From Salipiger marinus (GTDB lineage Bacteria; Pseudomonadota; Alphaproteobacteria; Rhodobacterales; Rhodobacteraceae), in assembly GCF_900100085.1 (NCBI RefSeq), contig NZ_FNEJ01000010.1, positions 161,369 through 225,368 on the forward strand: DNA of 64,000 nucleotides. The letters are read 5' to 3'. Below are positions 40,861-48,372 of the stretch, piece after piece (the stretch's first letter is position 1; the number at the start of each line of letters is the position of its first letter). Below the pieces are notes generated by a model. It was not told the origin of the DNA. It saw nothing but the letters and a program-made list of their open reading frames with translations, and made no database searches. Made by a program: the position numbers and the translations under genes.

Positions 40861-41747
40861 CCCTCGGCCTCCCGCTGTTTTTGCTCGTTGCGCTGGAACA
40901 GCACGATGGGAATGATGAGGATCAGCAGCAGGATCACCGCCACCGCCGAGGCCACCGGCCAGTCGCGGTTGGAGAAGAATTCCTCCCACAGCACCTTGCC
41001 GATCATCAGCGTGTCCGACCCGCCCAGAAGCGAGGGGATGACGAATTCGCCGATGGCGGGGATGAAGACCAGAAAGCAGCCCGCGATGATGCCGTTGCGC
41101 GACAGCGGCCAAGTGATCAGCCAGAACGCCTCCATCCGGGAACAGCCCAGATCCTCGGCCGCTTCCAGCAGCGATTCATCCAGCTTTTCCAGCGCGGAAT
41201 AGATCGGCAGGATCATGAAGGGCAGGTAGGTGTAGACGATGCCGATATAGACGGCGGTCTTGGTGTTCATGATCTGCAGCGGCGTGTCGATGACGCCCAG
41301 AAACAGCAGGACCTGATTGAGCACGCCTTCGGTCGACAGGATCCCCATCCACGAATAGACCCGGATCAGGAACGAGGTCCAGAACGGCAGGATCACCAGC
41401 ATCAGCAGGGTGGGCCGCCATTCGCGCGGCGCCCGCGCCATGCCATAGGCGATGGGGTAGCCCACGCAGAGCGTCAGCAGGGTGGAGACCACCGCGATCT
41501 GCAGCGAGCTGAGATAGGCCTGCCAGTAGAGCGAGTCGGTGCTGAGAAAGACGAAATTCTCGAAATCCAGGTCCGAGAAGAAGGTAAGCAGGCCGTCCAG
41601 TCCCTGCGTCAGGTCGAGCTGCGGCATGTAGGGGGGCCGGGCCAGCGCCACATCCGACAGCGAGATCTTGAGCACGATCAGGAAGGGGACAAGGAACAGC
41701 GCCAGAAGCCACAGATAGGGAACGGCGATGAGAACGAAGCGGCGCAT
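40857..41747 (-). CDS. potH: Spermidine/putrescine-type ABC transporter permease (PotH/PotB-like)
   Basis: The 296-residue permease has 'PYLWLLALFLVPFLIVLKISLSD', the conserved 'LVILPFWTSFLIRVYSWMGIL' and the EAA loop 'LLEAAEDLGCSRMEAFWLITWPLSRNGI', all typical of PotH. It follows potG by 3 bp and overlaps potI by 4 bp, so the three genes are translationally linked. Confidence 0.93.
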   Translation of the reverse strand: MRRFVLIAVPYLWLLALFLVPFLIVLKISLSDVALARPPYMPQLDLTQGLDGLLTFFSDLDFENFVFLSTDSLYWQAYLSSLQIAVVSTLLTLCVGYPIAYGMARAPREWRPTLLMLVILPFWTSFLIRVYSWMGILSTEGVLNQVLLFLGVIDTPLQIMNTKTAVYIGIVYTYLPFMILPIYSALEKLDESLLEAAEDLGCSRMEAFWLITWPLSRNGIIAGCFLVFIPAIGEFVIPSLLGGSDTLMIGKVLWEEFFSNRDWPVASAVAVILLLILIIPIVLFQRNEQKQREAEG

Positions 41748-41750
41748 CGG

Positions 41751-42872
41751 CTATTCCTCCAGCACGACGCCGGCGGTGTCGGTGAACCCGACCCAGACCT
41801 CGTCCTCCCATGTGATCTGGCGGTTGGCCAGACGGCGGGCATTGACCATCTGCGCCTTCATCCGGTGCCCGCCCGCCAGTTCGACGTGATAGGTGGAGAT
41901 GTTGCCCAGATAGGCGATGTCGATGACCTTGCCGCGGAAGGTGTTGGGGCGGTCGGGCCGCTCCACGTCGATGGTCACCTTTTCGGGGCGCACGGCAAAA
42001 TGGCAGGCCTGACCGGGGCTGAACGTCGTGTCGGTGGCGGCGCGGATCGGCGGCTGGCCTTCGGCCCAGTCGATCGACACGCCGTCGCCCTGCGGCGTGG
42101 CACGGCCCTGCAGGATGTTCACGTCGCCGATAAAATCCGCGACATAGACGCTGTTCGGGGCCTCGTAGATTTCGGCGGGGGTGGCGACCTGCACCAGATG
42201 GCCCTCGTCCATCACCGCGATGCGGGAGGCGACGGTCATCGCCTCTTCCTGATCGTGGGTGACGATCACGAAGGTGGTGCCGGTCTTTTCCTGAATGTCC
42301 ATCAGTTCGAACTGCGTTTCCTCGCGCAGCTTGCGGTCCAGCGCGCCCAGCGGTTCGTCCAGCAGGAGCAGCTTCGGCGCCTTGGCCAGACTGCGGGCCA
42401 GCGCCACGCGCTGCCGCTGCCCGCCCGAGATCTGGTGCGGCTTGCGTTTGGCAAATTTGGTCAGCCGGGTGAGGCGCAGCATTTCCTCGACCCGCGCGGC
42501 GATCTGGTCGCGGTCGCGCGATTCCCGTTTCAGCCCGAAGGCGATGTTTTCCCAGACCGACAGATGCGGAAACAGCGCATAGCTCTGGAACATCATGTTG
42601 ACCGGGCGCTTGTTGGGCGGAATGGCCCCGATGTCCTGCCCCGACAGGAAGATATGGCCGGAACTGATGGTCTCGAACCCGGCGAGCATCCGCATCATCG
42701 TGGTCTTGCCGCAGCCCGACGGCCCCAGCAGCGCAAAAAACTCCCGCTCGTAGATGTTCAGCGACAGGTCGTGAATCGCGGTGAACTCTCCGAATGTCTT
42801 CGTGACATTGCGGAATTCGATGATGGGTTTCTGGTCCGGATCGGTCCAGGGGGCGAAAACGGTCTGAGCCAT
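41751..42872 (-). CDS. potG: Spermidine/putrescine-type ABC transporter ATP-binding protein (PotG/PotA-like)
   Basis: The 373-residue ATPase has Walker A 'LLGPSGCGKTTMMRMLAG', Q-loop 'MMFQSYALFPHLSVWENIAFGL', signature 'ISGGQRQRVALARSLA', Walker B 'LLLLDEPLGALD' and switch His 'VIVTHDQEEAMTVASRIAVMDEG'. A C-terminal TOBE domain follows (about 290-370). It drives uptake through PotH/PotI. It lies 58 bp downstream of the binding-protein gene, behind a hairpin with a T run that should lower its expression relative to potF. Confidence 0.94.
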   Translation of the reverse strand: MAQTVFAPWTDPDQKPIIEFRNVTKTFGEFTAIHDLSLNIYEREFFALLGPSGCGKTTMMRMLAGFETISSGHIFLSGQDIGAIPPNKRPVNMMFQSYALFPHLSVWENIAFGLKRESRDRDQIAARVEEMLRLTRLTKFAKRKPHQISGGQRQRVALARSLAKAPKLLLLDEPLGALDRKLREETQFELMDIQEKTGTTFVIVTHDQEEAMTVASRIAVMDEGHLVQVATPAEIYEAPNSVYVADFIGDVNILQGRATPQGDGVSIDWAEGQPPIRAATDTTFSPGQACHFAVRPEKVTIDVERPDRPNTFRGKVIDIAYLGNISTYHVELAGGHRMKAQMVNARRLANRQITWEDEVWVGFTDTAGVVLEE

Positions 42873-42889
42873 GCAGGTATCCTGTGCTG

Positions 42890-42919
42890 AAAAGGCCCGC
42901 GTCCCGAAGGGCGCGGGCC
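42890..42919 (-). terminator. Attenuator/terminator between potF and potG
   Basis: Read on the minus strand, an 11-bp stem (GGCCCGCGCCC with GGGACGCGGGCC, one G.T pair) and a short loop are followed by TTTT (plus-strand AAAA at 42890-42893). It comes right after the potF stop. A partial terminator here is typical of ABC operons in which the binding protein is needed in excess. Confidence 0.75.
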
Positions 42920-42930
42920 GGAGGGCGGGC

Positions 42931-44016
42931 TCAGGCGCCCGATTTCACCTTGGTCCAGAGCCGCGTCACATCGCGGTTCAGACGCTGGTCATAGGGCGTG
43001 AAGGTATAAAGGTTCTCCAGCGTCTCCGCGTCGGGATAGATCGCCGTGTCTTCGATCACGTCCTCGTTCAGGAATTCCTGCGACGCCTCGTTGCCATTGG
43101 CATAGTAGACGTAGTTGGACGCGGCGGCCATGTTTTCCGGATCCATGATGAAGTTCAGGAAGGTATGGGCCGCATCGGGATTGGGCGCATCCACCGGAAT
43201 CGCCATCTGGTCGAACCACATCAGCGCGCCTTCCTTGGGCGCGTTATAGGCCACCTCGACGCCATTGTCGGCCTCGGCGGCGCGGTCGCGGGCCTGCAGC
43301 ACGTCACCCGACCAGCCGAAGGCCACGCAGATGTCGCCATTGGCCAGCGCGTTGATATATTCCGAGGAGTGGAACTTGGAGATATAGGGCCGCACTGCCA
43401 TCAGCACCGGTTCGGTCTTGGCGATGACTTCGGGATCCTTGGAATCGGGATCCTCACCGATGTATTTCAGCACGGCGGGAATCACCTCGACCGGCGCATC
43501 AAGGAAATAAACTCCGCAGGCGGCCAGCTTTTCCATGTTCGCCGGATCGAAGATCAGATCGAGGCTGTCGATGGGCGCGTCTTCGCCCAGCACTTCCTTG
43601 ACCTTGTTCACATTCACGCCGATCCCGGTGGTGCCCCACATGTAATTGACGGAATATTCGTTATCGGGGTCGTATTGCGCGGTGCGCTCTTCGATCACGT
43701 CCCACATGTTTTCCAGATTGGGCAGCTTCGACTTGTCGAGCTTCTGGAAGGCTCCTGCCATGATCTGACGCTGCAGGAAGCTGCCGGTCGGCACAACCAC
43801 GTCATATCCGGAAGACCCGGCCAGCATCTTGGTTTCCAGAACCTCGTTGCTGTCGAACACGTCATAGATCAGGTCGATTCCGGTTTCGGACTCGAATTTC
43901 TCCAGCAGCGATTCGTCGATATAGTCCGACCAGTTGTAGACGCGGACCTCTTGGGCCTGCGCCGCAGTGGCGAGCAGCGCCAGTGTGGCGGTGAAACTCA
44001 GAAGGGGTGTCTTCAT
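42931..44016 (-). CDS. potF: Polyamine ABC transporter periplasmic substrate-binding protein (PotF/SpuD-like)
   Basis: The 361-residue protein has the signal peptide MKTPLLSFTATLALLATAAQA. The mature part shows 'VRVYNWSDYIDESLLEKFESETGIDLIYDVFDSNEVLETKMLAGSSGYDVVVPTG', the classic PotF/SpuD start with the substrate-contacting Trp-Ser-Asp-Tyr, then 'NYMWGTTGIGVN' and 'LIFDPANMEKLAACGVYFLDAP'. It binds putrescine or spermidine in the periplasm for PotGHI. GGGAG precedes ATG 44016. A palindrome TTTGATCAAA 50 bp upstream may be its operator. Confidence 0.94.
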   Translation of the reverse strand: MKTPLLSFTATLALLATAAQAQEVRVYNWSDYIDESLLEKFESETGIDLIYDVFDSNEVLETKMLAGSSGYDVVVPTGSFLQRQIMAGAFQKLDKSKLPNLENMWDVIEERTAQYDPDNEYSVNYMWGTTGIGVNVNKVKEVLGEDAPIDSLDLIFDPANMEKLAACGVYFLDAPVEVIPAVLKYIGEDPDSKDPEVIAKTEPVLMAVRPYISKFHSSEYINALANGDICVAFGWSGDVLQARDRAAEADNGVEVAYNAPKEGALMWFDQMAIPVDAPNPDAAHTFLNFIMDPENMAAASNYVYYANGNEASQEFLNEDVIEDTAIYPDAETLENLYTFTPYDQRLNRDVTRLWTKVKSGA

Positions 44017-44066
44017 ACTTTGCTCCCGTCGGTGTTGGGGTCTATAGCCGCCCCGTGGCTTGTGAA

Positions 44067-44076
44067 TTTGATCAAA
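44067..44076. promoter_or_regulatory. Palindrome TTTGATCAAA upstream of potF (candidate operator)
   Basis: This is a perfect 10-bp palindrome in the 155-bp gap between divergent potF and gntR. It shares the TTTGATCA core with the 20-bp palindrome before the aminotransferase gene (44840-44859). It lies 50 bp upstream of the potF start, in the promoter zone. Confidence 0.45.
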
Positions 44077-44171
44077 CGCTGCCCCGTTTGGCAACTGTGG
44101 TGATGTTTTCACGGGCCGGTGCAGCGTGCAAGATGAGGCTGAGCGGCCATTGGTCAATCTGGAGGCAGGCG

Positions 44172-44825
44172 ATGAATGTTAGGGCAGAGGGCGCGGGACC
44201 GCCTGCGCATGAGGTGGTATATCGCCGCCTGCGCGAGATGGTGCTGTTTGGCGAACTGGAGCCGGGGCAGGCGGTGACCATTCAGGGGCTGGTCGACGAG
44301 CTGCAGGCGGGCATGACCCCGGTGCGCGAGGCGCTGCGCCGTCTGATCGCCGAGGGCGCGCTGGCCTTTCGCGGCAACCGGCGGATCGTGGTGCCAGTGC
44401 TGGATGCGGCGGCGGTGGACCAGCTGACCGTGGCCCGCGTGGCGCTGGAACCGCAGCTGGCGCGGCGCGCGGCGCAGCATTGCGGAGCGGCGGAGGTGGC
44501 GCTGCTGCGCGCGACCGACGCGCGGCTGGACCGGGCCATCGCCCGGGGCGACGTGCGCGGCTATCTGGAGGAGAATCACCGCTTTCACGCCGAGTTGAAC
44601 GCGCTGGCGCAGGCGCCGATCCTGACCGAGCTGGTCGACGGGCTGTGGCTGCGTTTCGGGCCGTCGTTGCGCGTGGTCTGCGGCCAGTTCGGCACCCGCA
44701 ACCTGCCGGATCGCCACAAGGATCTGCTGGAGGCGCTGGCCGAGGCCGACCCCGATGCCGCCGCCCGCGCCATGGAAGGGGACGTGGTGCAGGGCATGAC
44801 CCAGATCCGGGAGGGGCTGATCTGA
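44172..44825 (+). CDS. GntR family transcriptional regulator (FadR-type)
   Basis: The 217-residue protein has an N-terminal winged helix ('AHEVVYRRLREMVLFGELEPGQAVTIQGLVDELQAGMTPVREALRRLIAEGAL', about 12-65) and an all-helical FCD effector domain ('ARVALEPQLARRAAQH', 'ENHRFHAELNALAQAPILTELVDGLWLRF', 'RHKDLLEALAEADPDAAARAM') with the Asp/His positions that bind a metal or small acid. ATG 44172 stands 6 nt after GGAGG. Its position between potF and the aminotransferase gene makes it the likely regulator of polyamine uptake and breakdown. Palindromes on both sides are candidate sites. Confidence 0.9.
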   Translation: MNVRAEGAGPPAHEVVYRRLREMVLFGELEPGQAVTIQGLVDELQAGMTPVREALRRLIAEGALAFRGNRRIVVPVLDAAAVDQLTVARVALEPQLARRAAQHCGAAEVALLRATDARLDRAIARGDVRGYLEENHRFHAELNALAQAPILTELVDGLWLRFGPSLRVVCGQFGTRNLPDRHKDLLEALAEADPDAAARAMEGDVVQGMTQIREGLI

Positions 44826-44839
44826 TTCGATTGACCTCA

Positions 44840-44859
44840 GATAATTTGATCATATTATC
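44840..44859. promoter_or_regulatory. 20-bp palindrome upstream of the putrescine aminotransferase gene (candidate GntR operator)
   Basis: GATAATTTGATCATATTATC is symmetric at nine of ten base pairs, centred between 44849 and 44850. It lies 37 bp before the ATG at 44896 and 14 bp after the gntR stop. The central TTTGATCA also occurs in the palindrome before potF. Confidence 0.6.
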
Positions 44860-44895
44860 GGCGCCAACATATCTCCTCCCTGAAAGGTGGCCGAC

Positions 44896-46296
44896 ATGAC
44901 GCTTGTCTCCGTCAATTCCCCGACATCCGAACTGCAGGCGCTGGACGCCGCGCATCACATGCACCCTTTCACCACCGCGCAGGATCTGGCGCGCAAGGGC
45001 GCCCGGGTCATCACCCGCGCCGAAGGCTGCTGGCTGACCGACAGCGAGGGGGAGCGCATCCTTGACGGCATGGCCGGGCTCTGGTGCGTGAATGTGGGCT
45101 ATGGCCGCCGCGAACTGGCCGATGTGGCGCAGCGCCAGATGCTGGAACTGCCCTATTACAACACCTTCTTCCAGACGACCCATGTGCCGGTGATCCAGCT
45201 TGCCGCCAAGATCGCGGAACTGGCGCCGGGCGATCTGAACACCGTGTTCTTTGCCTCTTCGGGGTCAGAGGCCAATGACACCAACCTGCGGCTGGTGCGC
45301 ACCTACTGGCAGGAAAAGGGCGAACCGCAGCGCGACGTGATCATTTCCCGCTGGAACGGCTATCACGGCTCCTCGGTCGGGTCGGGCAGCCTTGGCGGCA
45401 TGAAGGGCATGCACGCGCAGGGCGGGATGCCGATTCCCGGCATTCACCATATCGACCAGCCGCACTGGTATAACGAAGGCGGCGACATGACCCCCGAGGA
45501 ATTCGGGCTGGAACGCGCGCGGCAGCTGGAAGCGGCGATCGAGGAGATCGGCCCGCACCGCGTCGCCGCCTTTATCGCGGAGCCGATTCAGGGCGCAGGC
45601 GGCGTGATCATTCCGCCCTCGACCTACTGGCCCGAGGTGCAGCGCATCGTCGACAAATACGGCATCCTGCTGATCGCGGACGAGGTGATCTGCGGCTTCG
45701 GGCGCACCGGCGCGTGGTTCGGATCGGAAACCGTGGGCATCCGCCCCGACATCATGACCATCGCCAAGGGCCTGTCCTCGGGCTACCAGCCGATCGGCGG
45801 GTCGATCCTGTCGGACGAGGTGGCAGGCGTGATCGCCAAGACCGAATTCAACCACGGTTACACCTATTCCGGCCATCCCGTCGCCTCTGCCGTGGCGCTG
45901 GAAAACCTGCGCATCCTGCAGGAAGAAAAGATCGTGGAGCGGGTGCGCGACGATACCGGCCCTTACCTCAAGACGAAGTTCGAAGCACTGGCCGAGCATC
46001 CGCTGGTGGGCGAGGCGCGCATTGTCGGCATGATGGGCTCGCTGGCGCTGACGCCGGACAAGGCGAGCCGCGCGCCCTTCGAGGCCGAGGCAGGCACGGC
46101 GGGCTACATCACGCGGGAACGCTGTTTCGCCAACAACCTCATCATGCGTCACGTCTATGACCGCATGATCATCTCGCCGCCGCTGGTCATCAGCAAAGAG
46201 GAAATCGACATCCTGATTTCCCGCGCATGGACGGCGCTGGACGAGGCCCATGCCGAACTGAAGGCGCAGGGGCTGATGAAGGCCGGACGCCGCTAA
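44896..46296 (+). CDS. spuC: Putrescine-pyruvate aminotransferase-like class III aminotransferase (SpuC-like)
   Basis: The 466-residue PLP enzyme resembles SpuC-type omega-transaminases. It has 'DGMAGLWCVNVGYGRRELADVA', 'LPYYNTFFQTTHVPVIQLAAKIAE', 'VFFASSGSEANDTNLRLVRTYW', the cofactor Asp262 in 'LLIADEVICGFGRTG' and the Schiff-base Lys291 in 'IMTIAKGLSSGYQPIG'. It would convert putrescine to 4-aminobutyraldehyde with pyruvate as acceptor; other diamines or beta-alanine are possible. ATG 44896 was preferred to GTG 44887 because AAAGGTGG lies before it. A 20-bp palindrome upstream suggests control by the adjacent GntR protein. Confidence 0.9.
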   Translation: MTLVSVNSPTSELQALDAAHHMHPFTTAQDLARKGARVITRAEGCWLTDSEGERILDGMAGLWCVNVGYGRRELADVAQRQMLELPYYNTFFQTTHVPVIQLAAKIAELAPGDLNTVFFASSGSEANDTNLRLVRTYWQEKGEPQRDVIISRWNGYHGSSVGSGSLGGMKGMHAQGGMPIPGIHHIDQPHWYNEGGDMTPEEFGLERARQLEAAIEEIGPHRVAAFIAEPIQGAGGVIIPPSTYWPEVQRIVDKYGILLIADEVICGFGRTGAWFGSETVGIRPDIMTIAKGLSSGYQPIGGSILSDEVAGVIAKTEFNHGYTYSGHPVASAVALENLRILQEEKIVERVRDDTGPYLKTKFEALAEHPLVGEARIVGMMGSLALTPDKASRAPFEAEAGTAGYITRERCFANNLIMRHVYDRMIISPPLVISKEEIDILISRAWTALDEAHAELKAQGLMKAGRR

Positions 46297-46304
46297 AGGC
46301 TTCC

Positions 46305-46330
46305 GCGCGCCCCGGGGGTCCGGGGCGCGC
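46305..46330. terminator. GC-rich hairpin between convergent spuC and rhodanese genes
   Basis: The stem GCGCGCCCCGG / CCGGGGCGCGC (46305-46315, 46320-46330, 11 bp) has a 4-nt loop and no T tract. It lies 8 bp after the spuC stop and 8 bp before the end of the convergent gene. Confidence 0.55.
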
Positions 46331-46338
46331 GATCCGGC

Positions 46339-46713
46339 TTAGCCCATGGGCGTCGGGGCACCGGTGGCCATGTTGGTGCCGATATAGGGTTTTTTCGCCG
46401 CCTTCCACGCGCCGAACCCGCCTTCCATATGGGCGATCCGGTCACAGCCTGCGGCCATGGCGGCGCGGGCGACCTTTTCCGACCGCACGCCCGATCCGCA
46501 ATGGAAGACGATGCGCTTGTCGCTCTGGCCGGGCAGCTTTTCGGCGCGGAAAAACGCCATCGGCATCAGCAGCGCGCCTTCGACATGTTCGAACATGTAT
46601 TCCTGCGGCGTGCGCACATCGATCAGCACGATCTCGTTGCGGTCAAAAGCCTCTGCCACCTCCTCCACGGTCCATGTTTCCAGAACGCTGCTGCCTGCAT
46701 CTTCGGTTTTCAT
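46339..46713 (-). CDS. Rhodanese-like domain protein
   Basis: This 124-residue single-domain protein has 'VEEVAEAFDRNEIVLIDVRTPQEYMFEHVEGALLMPMAFF' and the active-site loop 'IVFHCGSGVRSEKVARAAMAAG' with catalytic Cys72. It probably transfers sulfane sulfur (thiosulfate sulfurtransferase type); partners are unknown. ATG 46713 follows AGGAG by 8 nt. It is divergent from ada. Confidence 0.9.
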   Translation of the reverse strand: MKTEDAGSSVLETWTVEEVAEAFDRNEIVLIDVRTPQEYMFEHVEGALLMPMAFFRAEKLPGQSDKRIVFHCGSGVRSEKVARAAMAAGCDRIAHMEGGFGAWKAAKKPYIGTNMATGAPTPMG

Positions 46714-46865
46714 GCGCTGTCTCCTGTCATATCTGGTTTTCCGAATCCTTGACCGAGACTTGGCCCCGCCGCTGCGCTTGGCAAGGGGGGCGGCAGCGCG
46801 GAAATTTCGCAAGCGCTGCCCGATTTCCGGCGCCACGCCGCGCCGATCCGTGGCAGGATGGCGCC

Positions 46866-47954
46866 ATGCTGTTCCCCATGCCCCCCTCCGACACGCTGTA
46901 TCAGGCGCTTCTGGACCGCGATCCGGCCTATGACGGGCAGGTCTGGGTCTGTGTCGCCTCCACCGGCATCTTCTGCCGCCTGACCTGTCCCGCGCGCAAA
47001 CCGCTGCGGGCCAATTGCAGCTTTCACGACAGTGTGGCCGCCTGTCTGGCGGCGGGGTTCCGGCCCTGTAAACGCTGCCATCCGCTGGCGCCCATGGCGG
47101 CGGGCGAACCGGTGATCCAGCAGCTTCTGGCCGCGCTGGACCAGGATCCGGCCCGCCGCTGGGGCGAACCCGATCTGGTTGCGCTGGGGCTTGATCCCTC
47201 TACCGTGCGGCGGGTGTTCAAGCGGCAGTTCGGCATGACCTTTCTGGAGATGGCCCGCCACCGGCGGCTGCGCGAAGGCTTCACCACGCTGGCAAGCGGC
47301 GGCCCGGTGATCGCGGCGCAGCTGGAGGCGGGGTTCGAGTCGGCCAGCGCGTTCCGGGCGGCCTTTGCCCGGTTGCTGGGCCGCGCGCCGGGCAGTCTGC
47401 GCCAAGATGCGCTGCTGCGCGCCGACTGGATCGCCACGCCCTTGGGGGACATGCTGTCGGTCTGCGACGCGCGCCATCTGCATCTGCTGGAATTCATGGA
47501 CCGCAAGGCGCTGCCCGCCGAACTGGCCCGGCTCGCCAAGGCGGCGGGCGGCGAGATCGGGCTGGGCCGCTTCGATCCTTCGGACCAGATCCGCGCCGAA
47601 CTGGCGCGGTTCTTTGCGGGCAGCTCGGCGCGGTTCGACACGCCGCTGGCGCTGCATGGCACGCCGTTCACCCGGCAGGTCTGGCAGGCGCTGCGCGCCA
47701 TCCCGCCCGGACAGACCCGCAGCTATGGCGCGCTGGCGCAGGATCTGGGCCGTCCGCAGGCGGTGCGCGCCGTGGCGCAGGCCAATGGCGCCAACCAGAT
47801 CGCGCTGGTCATCCCCTGCCACCGGGTGATCGGCGCCGATGGCGCGCTGACCGGCTATGGCGGCGGGCTGTGGCGCAAGCAGCGCCTGCTGGAGATCGAG
47901 CGCGGCTATCGCAGCCCGCCTCCGGGGCTTGCACCGGACCGCCCGCAGGCATAG
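46866..47954 (+). CDS. ada: Bifunctional Ada regulator / O6-methylguanine-DNA methyltransferase
   Basis: The 362-residue protein has full Ada architecture. The N-terminal zinc domain has Cys37, Cys41, Cys68 and Cys71 ('STGIFCRLTCPARKP', 'GFRPCKRCHP'); the first Cys accepts methyl groups from phosphotriesters. An AraC-type helix-turn-helix follows ('VRRVFKRQFGMTFLEMARHRRLREG', 'AQLEAGFESASAFRAAFARLLG'). The C-terminal alkyltransferase domain has Cys318 in 'LVIPCHRVIGADGALTGYGGGLWRK'. It repairs O6-alkylguanine and, once methylated, activates adaptive-response genes, probably including itself. It is followed after 9 bp by the IMPACT-like gene. Confidence 0.94.
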   Translation: MLFPMPPSDTLYQALLDRDPAYDGQVWVCVASTGIFCRLTCPARKPLRANCSFHDSVAACLAAGFRPCKRCHPLAPMAAGEPVIQQLLAALDQDPARRWGEPDLVALGLDPSTVRRVFKRQFGMTFLEMARHRRLREGFTTLASGGPVIAAQLEAGFESASAFRAAFARLLGRAPGSLRQDALLRADWIATPLGDMLSVCDARHLHLLEFMDRKALPAELARLAKAAGGEIGLGRFDPSDQIRAELARFFAGSSARFDTPLALHGTPFTRQVWQALRAIPPGQTRSYGALAQDLGRPQAVRAVAQANGANQIALVIPCHRVIGADGALTGYGGGLWRKQRLLEIERGYRSPPPGLAPDRPQA

Positions 47955-47963
47955 GCGCAGCCC

Positions 47964-48341
47964 ATGCGCATCCTTGAGAACATCATCAGCGACCGCGGCT
48001 CGCGCTATGCCGTCTCTGGCGGGCCCTGCACCTCGGAGGAGGAGGCGCGTGCCTTTCTGAAGGATCTGAAGCGCGCCAAGAAATTCGCCAAGGCCACGCA
48101 TAACACATGGGCCGTCCTGCTGGGCGATGTGCCGCTGAAGAATGACGATGGCGAAAGCGGCGCAGGCATGGTGATCCTGCGCATGCTGGAACGCGAGGGC
48201 CTGCGCGACCATATCGTGGTGGTGACGCGTTGGTATGGCGGCAAGCATCTGGGCGGCGACCGGTTCCGCCATGTGCAGGACGCGGTGCGGCTGTATCTCG
48301 ACGCGCGGACCACCGAGGAGAGCGGGGGAAAGCCCGTTTGA
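47964..48341 (+). CDS. IMPACT/YigZ-family (UPF0029) single-domain protein
   Basis: This 125-residue protein matches only the N-terminal UPF0029 domain of YigZ/IMPACT: '[43 protein letters not shown]', '[53 protein letters not shown]'. The usual C-terminal DUF1949 domain is absent, so it is about 60% of YigZ length. The family is linked to translation control in eukaryotes; the bacterial role is unclear. It sits between ada and mutL on the same strand. Confidence 0.85.
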   Translation: MRILENIISDRGSRYAVSGGPCTSEEEARAFLKDLKRAKKFAKATHNTWAVLLGDVPLKNDDGESGAGMVILRMLEREGLRDHIVVVTRWYGGKHLGGDRFRHVQDAVRLYLDARTTEESGGKPV

Positions 48342-48372
48342 GAATCGCTGCAGCTCTGCTAGGTCTGGTGGC

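Noticed and set aside
46800..46865. Ada box before ada
   Set aside because: GCAAGCGCTGC near 46810 is only loosely similar to the E. coli Ada box AAAGCGCA and could be chance in G+C-rich DNA.
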